From: Rhizobium grahamii
Lineage (GTDB): Bacteria > Pseudomonadota > Alphaproteobacteria > Rhizobiales > Rhizobiaceae
Direction: 5' to 3'
DNA length: 64,000 bases
NCBI RefSeq assembly: GCF_009498215.1
Contig: NZ_CP043499.1
Span: forward strand, 1-64,000
Of the stretch, positions 62,090 to 64,000 are shown piece by piece (position 1 is the first letter of the stretch; every line of letters begins with the position of its first letter). The position numbers and the translations under genes are program-made. The notes beneath the pieces were generated by a model. The model ran no database searches. It was not told the DNA's origin and was given only the letters and a program-made list of their open reading frames with translations.

Positions 62090-63148
62090 ATGGCATCGAT
62101 CGATATCCAGAACGTCAAGAAGGCCTATGGTCCCGTCAAGGTGCTGCACGACGTCGACCTCAGGATCAAGGACGGCGAGTTCGTCGTGCTCGTCGGCCCA
62201 TCCGGCTGCGGCAAGTCGACCCTTCTGCGCATGATCGCCGGCCTCGAGGACGTTACCGGCGGCGAGATCCGCATCGCCGGCAACCGCGTCAACGAGCTGC
62301 ATCCGAAGGACCGTGACATCGCCATGGTGTTCCAGTCCTACGCGCTCTATCCGCACATGAACGTCGCCGGCAACATGAGCTACAGCCTGAAGCTCAGGAA
62401 GACGGCCAAGGAGAAGATCGCCAGCGCCGTCGGTGCCGCGGCCTCCAAACTCGGCCTCGACCCGCTGCTCGAGCGCCGGCCGAAGGCGCTATCCGGTGGC
62501 CAGCGCCAGCGCGTCGCCATGGGTCGCGCGATCGTGCGCCAGCCGAAGGCCTTCCTGTTCGACGAACCGCTGTCGAACCTCGACGCGCGCCTGCGCGAAC
62601 AGATGCGTGCGGAAATCAAGAAACTGCATGGCGACCTGAAGGCGACCTCGATCTACGTCACCCACGACCAGATCGAGGCAATGACTCTGGCAGACCGGAT
62701 CGTTGCCATGCACGGCGGCGTCGTGCAGCAGGTCGGCAGCCCGCTTGAACTCTACGATCGCCCGGCGAACCTCTTCGTCGCCGGCTTCATCGGCTCACCA
62801 GGAATGAATTTCCTCGATGCAACCTACGCGGATGGCGGGATCAAGCTCAAGGACGGGACCATCGTGCCGCTGGCGGCTCCGCTATCGCTGGCAAACGGCG
62901 CCAAGGTCACGCTCGGCATCCGGCCGGAGCATGTCGTCATGGCTGATGGGGGGCAGGGCATCACTGCCGCTGTCGAGCTGATCGAACCGACCGGCTTCGG
63001 CATCATCCTGCACCTGTCGCTTCACGGCCTGCCGTTCAAGATCTTCACGCAGAACCGCGAAGCGCTGGCGGCAGGCCCGCATGTCAACGTCGTATTTCCT
63101 GCCAAGCATCTCCACGTGTTCGACGACGCCGGAAATCGGGTCGACTAG
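62090..63148 (+). CDS. UgpC/MalK-type ABC transporter ATPase
   Basis: A 352-residue ATPase: Walker A GPSGCGKST at residues 36-44, Q loop QSYALYPHMNVAGN, signature LSGGQRQRVAMGRAI near residue 134, Walker B AFLFDEPLSNLDA and H loop YVTHDQIEAM. The C-terminal TOBE/OB regulatory domain begins near residue 235 (SPGMNFLDATY, LGIRPEHVVMADG). It energises the CUT1 importer encoded just upstream. A long hairpin overlaps its stop codon. Confidence 0.92.
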   Translation: MASIDIQNVKKAYGPVKVLHDVDLRIKDGEFVVLVGPSGCGKSTLLRMIAGLEDVTGGEIRIAGNRVNELHPKDRDIAMVFQSYALYPHMNVAGNMSYSLKLRKTAKEKIASAVGAAASKLGLDPLLERRPKALSGGQRQRVAMGRAIVRQPKAFLFDEPLSNLDARLREQMRAEIKKLHGDLKATSIYVTHDQIEAMTLADRIVAMHGGVVQQVGSPLELYDRPANLFVAGFIGSPGMNFLDATYADGGIKLKDGTIVPLAAPLSLANGAKVTLGIRPEHVVMADGGQGITAAVELIEPTGFGIILHLSLHGLPFKIFTQNREALAAGPHVNVVFPAKHLHVFDDAGNRVD

Positions 63149-63157
63149 ACCCGATTT
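63133..63157. terminator. Hairpin spanning the ATPase stop codon
   Basis: A perfect 10-bp stem, AAATCGGGTC with GACCCGATTT, around GACTA, which contains the TAG stop. It lies between this operon and the convergent oxidoreductase gene. The T-rich 3' arm in both directions suits a bidirectional terminator. Confidence 0.6.
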
Positions 63158-63185
63158 ACGTCGGCAGGAGGCAAAGGCGCTTTGC

Positions 63186-64000
63186 CTAGCTTTGACTTGC
63201 GGCCACGGTAACTGGCACACCCTTGTATGAGGGGGTGCCGGAAAGCCTGTCGTAGTGTCGCAGCGACACGACGGCATTCATCTCGGGATAGTAGCCGGCA
63301 ATTGATCCGCGCGGGATGTTGTACTCGACCGCCGTGAAGCGGCTAACGCGATGCGATGTTTCGTCAGAGCCGACCAGCCCGCGGATATCAATCAGATCGC
63401 CGTCCTTGAGCCCGCGACCGGCCAGATCGTCCCTATTCATGAAGATCACGTCTCGCCGCCCGAAAACGCCGCGATATCGGTCGTCGAGACCGTAAACGGT
63501 CGTGTTGTACTGGTCGTGGCTGCGGATTGTGGTGAGGACAAGCGCCTCGGGATTGCGGATCAGCGGATCCTCGTCCAGCCCGGGAGCGACCAGGAAGTTT
63601 GCCTTGCCCTTTGGCGTGTTCCACCGGCGGAATGACGCCGCGACGTCGAGCCGGAAGCCGCCGCGGATGCGCACGCGTTTGTTGAACTCGTGAAAATCGG
63701 GGAACACCTCTTCGATCTTGTCGCGCACGCGGTCGTAGTTGGCGATGAGGCCGTCCCAATCGATACCGTAGCGATCGCCGAGCGTTGCCTTCGCAATATT
63801 GGCGATGATCGCGGGCTCCGACTTCAGTTCCTCACTCGGCGGCTTCAGGAAACCGCGGGAGGCGTGAACCATCGACATGGAATCCTCGACGGTCACCGAT
63901 TGCGGACCTGATGCCTGCGTATCCAGGTCGGTCCGTCCGAGACACGGCAGAATAAGCGAGGTCTTTGCGGTCAGCAGATGCGAACGATTGAGCTTGGTGG
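63186..64000 (-). CDS. Molybdopterin oxidoreductase, FdhF/YdeP-like (C-terminal part, cut by window edge)
   Basis: About 270 residues of the C-terminal end of a large molybdopterin enzyme, open to the right edge. SLILPCLGRTDLDTQASG lies at the edge, then SMSMVHASRGFLKPPSEELK, SEPAIIANIAKATLG, and the molybdopterin-dinucleotide-binding domain LVLTTIRSHDQYNTTVYGLD, MNRDDLAGRGLKDGDLIDI. This matches FdhF/YdeP-type proteins rather than NAD-linked formate dehydrogenase. The catalytic residue and the Fe-S site are outside the window, so the reaction is unknown. Confidence 0.82.
   Translation of the reverse strand, partial: TKLNRSHLLTAKTSLILPCLGRTDLDTQASGPQSVTVEDSMSMVHASRGFLKPPSEELKSEPAIIANIAKATLGDRYGIDWDGLIANYDRVRDKIEEVFPDFHEFNKRVRIRGGFRLDVAASFRRWNTPKGKANFLVAPGLDEDPLIRNPEALVLTTIRSHDQYNTTVYGLDDRYRGVFGRRDVIFMNRDDLAGRGLKDGDLIDIRGLVGSDETSHRVSRFTAVEYNIPRGSIAGYYPEMNAVVSLRHYDRLSGTPSYKGVPVTVAASQS

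Noticed and set aside
1..64000. CRISPR arrays, tRNA or rRNA genes, insertion sequences, integrases, attachment repeats
   Set aside because: Looked for direct repeats, transposase-like or integrase-like products and cloverleaf signatures; none was seen.

Overview
The window looks like an accessory or chromid-type stretch of an alphaproteobacterium of the Rhizobiaceae (Rhizobium/Agrobacterium-like). Grounds: a rhizobial-type erythritol catabolism locus (eryABCD with a divergent sugar ABC transporter), many GntR/FCD, LysR and DeoR regulators beside small catabolic operons, high-GC codon use, and FixJ-like two-component genes. I see no tRNA, rRNA, CRISPR array, insertion sequence or phage block. 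The species cannot be fixed from the sequence alone.

Layout. 1-4279 (minus): eryA-eryB-eryC-eryD, with several reading-frame breaks in eryB and eryC. 4280-5057: divergent control region with palindromes. 5058-9390: DUF2291 protein plus CUT2 sugar transporter (ATPase, permease, binding protein), closed by a strong terminator. 9517-14723: DeoR regulator, a second FGGY kinase, a second GlpD-like FAD dehydrogenase and a GntR regulator, so a second polyol-type module sits beside the erythritol one. 14817-20591: GntR/FCD regulator facing an operon of YcsF/PxpA, fused PxpB-PxpC, biotin carboxylase-BCCP and DUF1989, which reads as a split urea-carboxylase-like system of unknown substrate. 20721-23389: membrane sensor kinase, FixJ-type regulator and a lone receiver. 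23574-26363: MHYT-PAS-PAS-GGDEF-EAL c-di-GMP protein. 26606-27281: a small hypothetical protein and a broken CII-like regulator. 27579-30646: dadA (broken), alr and a divergent Lrp/AsnC regulator for D-/L-alanine catabolism.

30828-38474 is the most unusual part: FecI-type sigma factor, FecR anti-sigma, a TonB-dependent receptor with a signalling N-terminal domain, and a translationally coupled exported M16 zinc protease, ended by a 13-bp hairpin. The same two-block motif lies upstream of fecR and of the receptor gene and looks like the promoter of this sigma factor. The receptor-plus-protease layout recalls the Fus ferredoxin-piracy system of Pectobacterium.

38477-42935: SDR and LysR genes, a NUDIX hydrolase, two small coupled proteins and a rhodanese-ChrB protein followed by ChrA (chromate efflux, to 44346). 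44660-54147: two EmrAB-type drug-efflux operons. The first is controlled by a divergent TetR gene and has a broken emrA. The second is controlled by a divergent LysR gene and ends in a GAF-adenylate cyclase gene. A cold-shock gene lies between them. 54218-56663: MsrA and a Tat-exported epoxide hydrolase. 57047-63148: GntR regulator, Cys/Met-type PLP lyase and a complete CUT1 sugar ABC transporter, apparently one operon. 63186-64000: C-terminal part of a molybdopterin oxidoreductase running off the window.

Most frame breaks (eryB, eryC, dadA, emrA) sit in short homopolymers and can be read as one lost base, so either recent gene decay or assembly error must be considered before any of these pathways is called non-functional.
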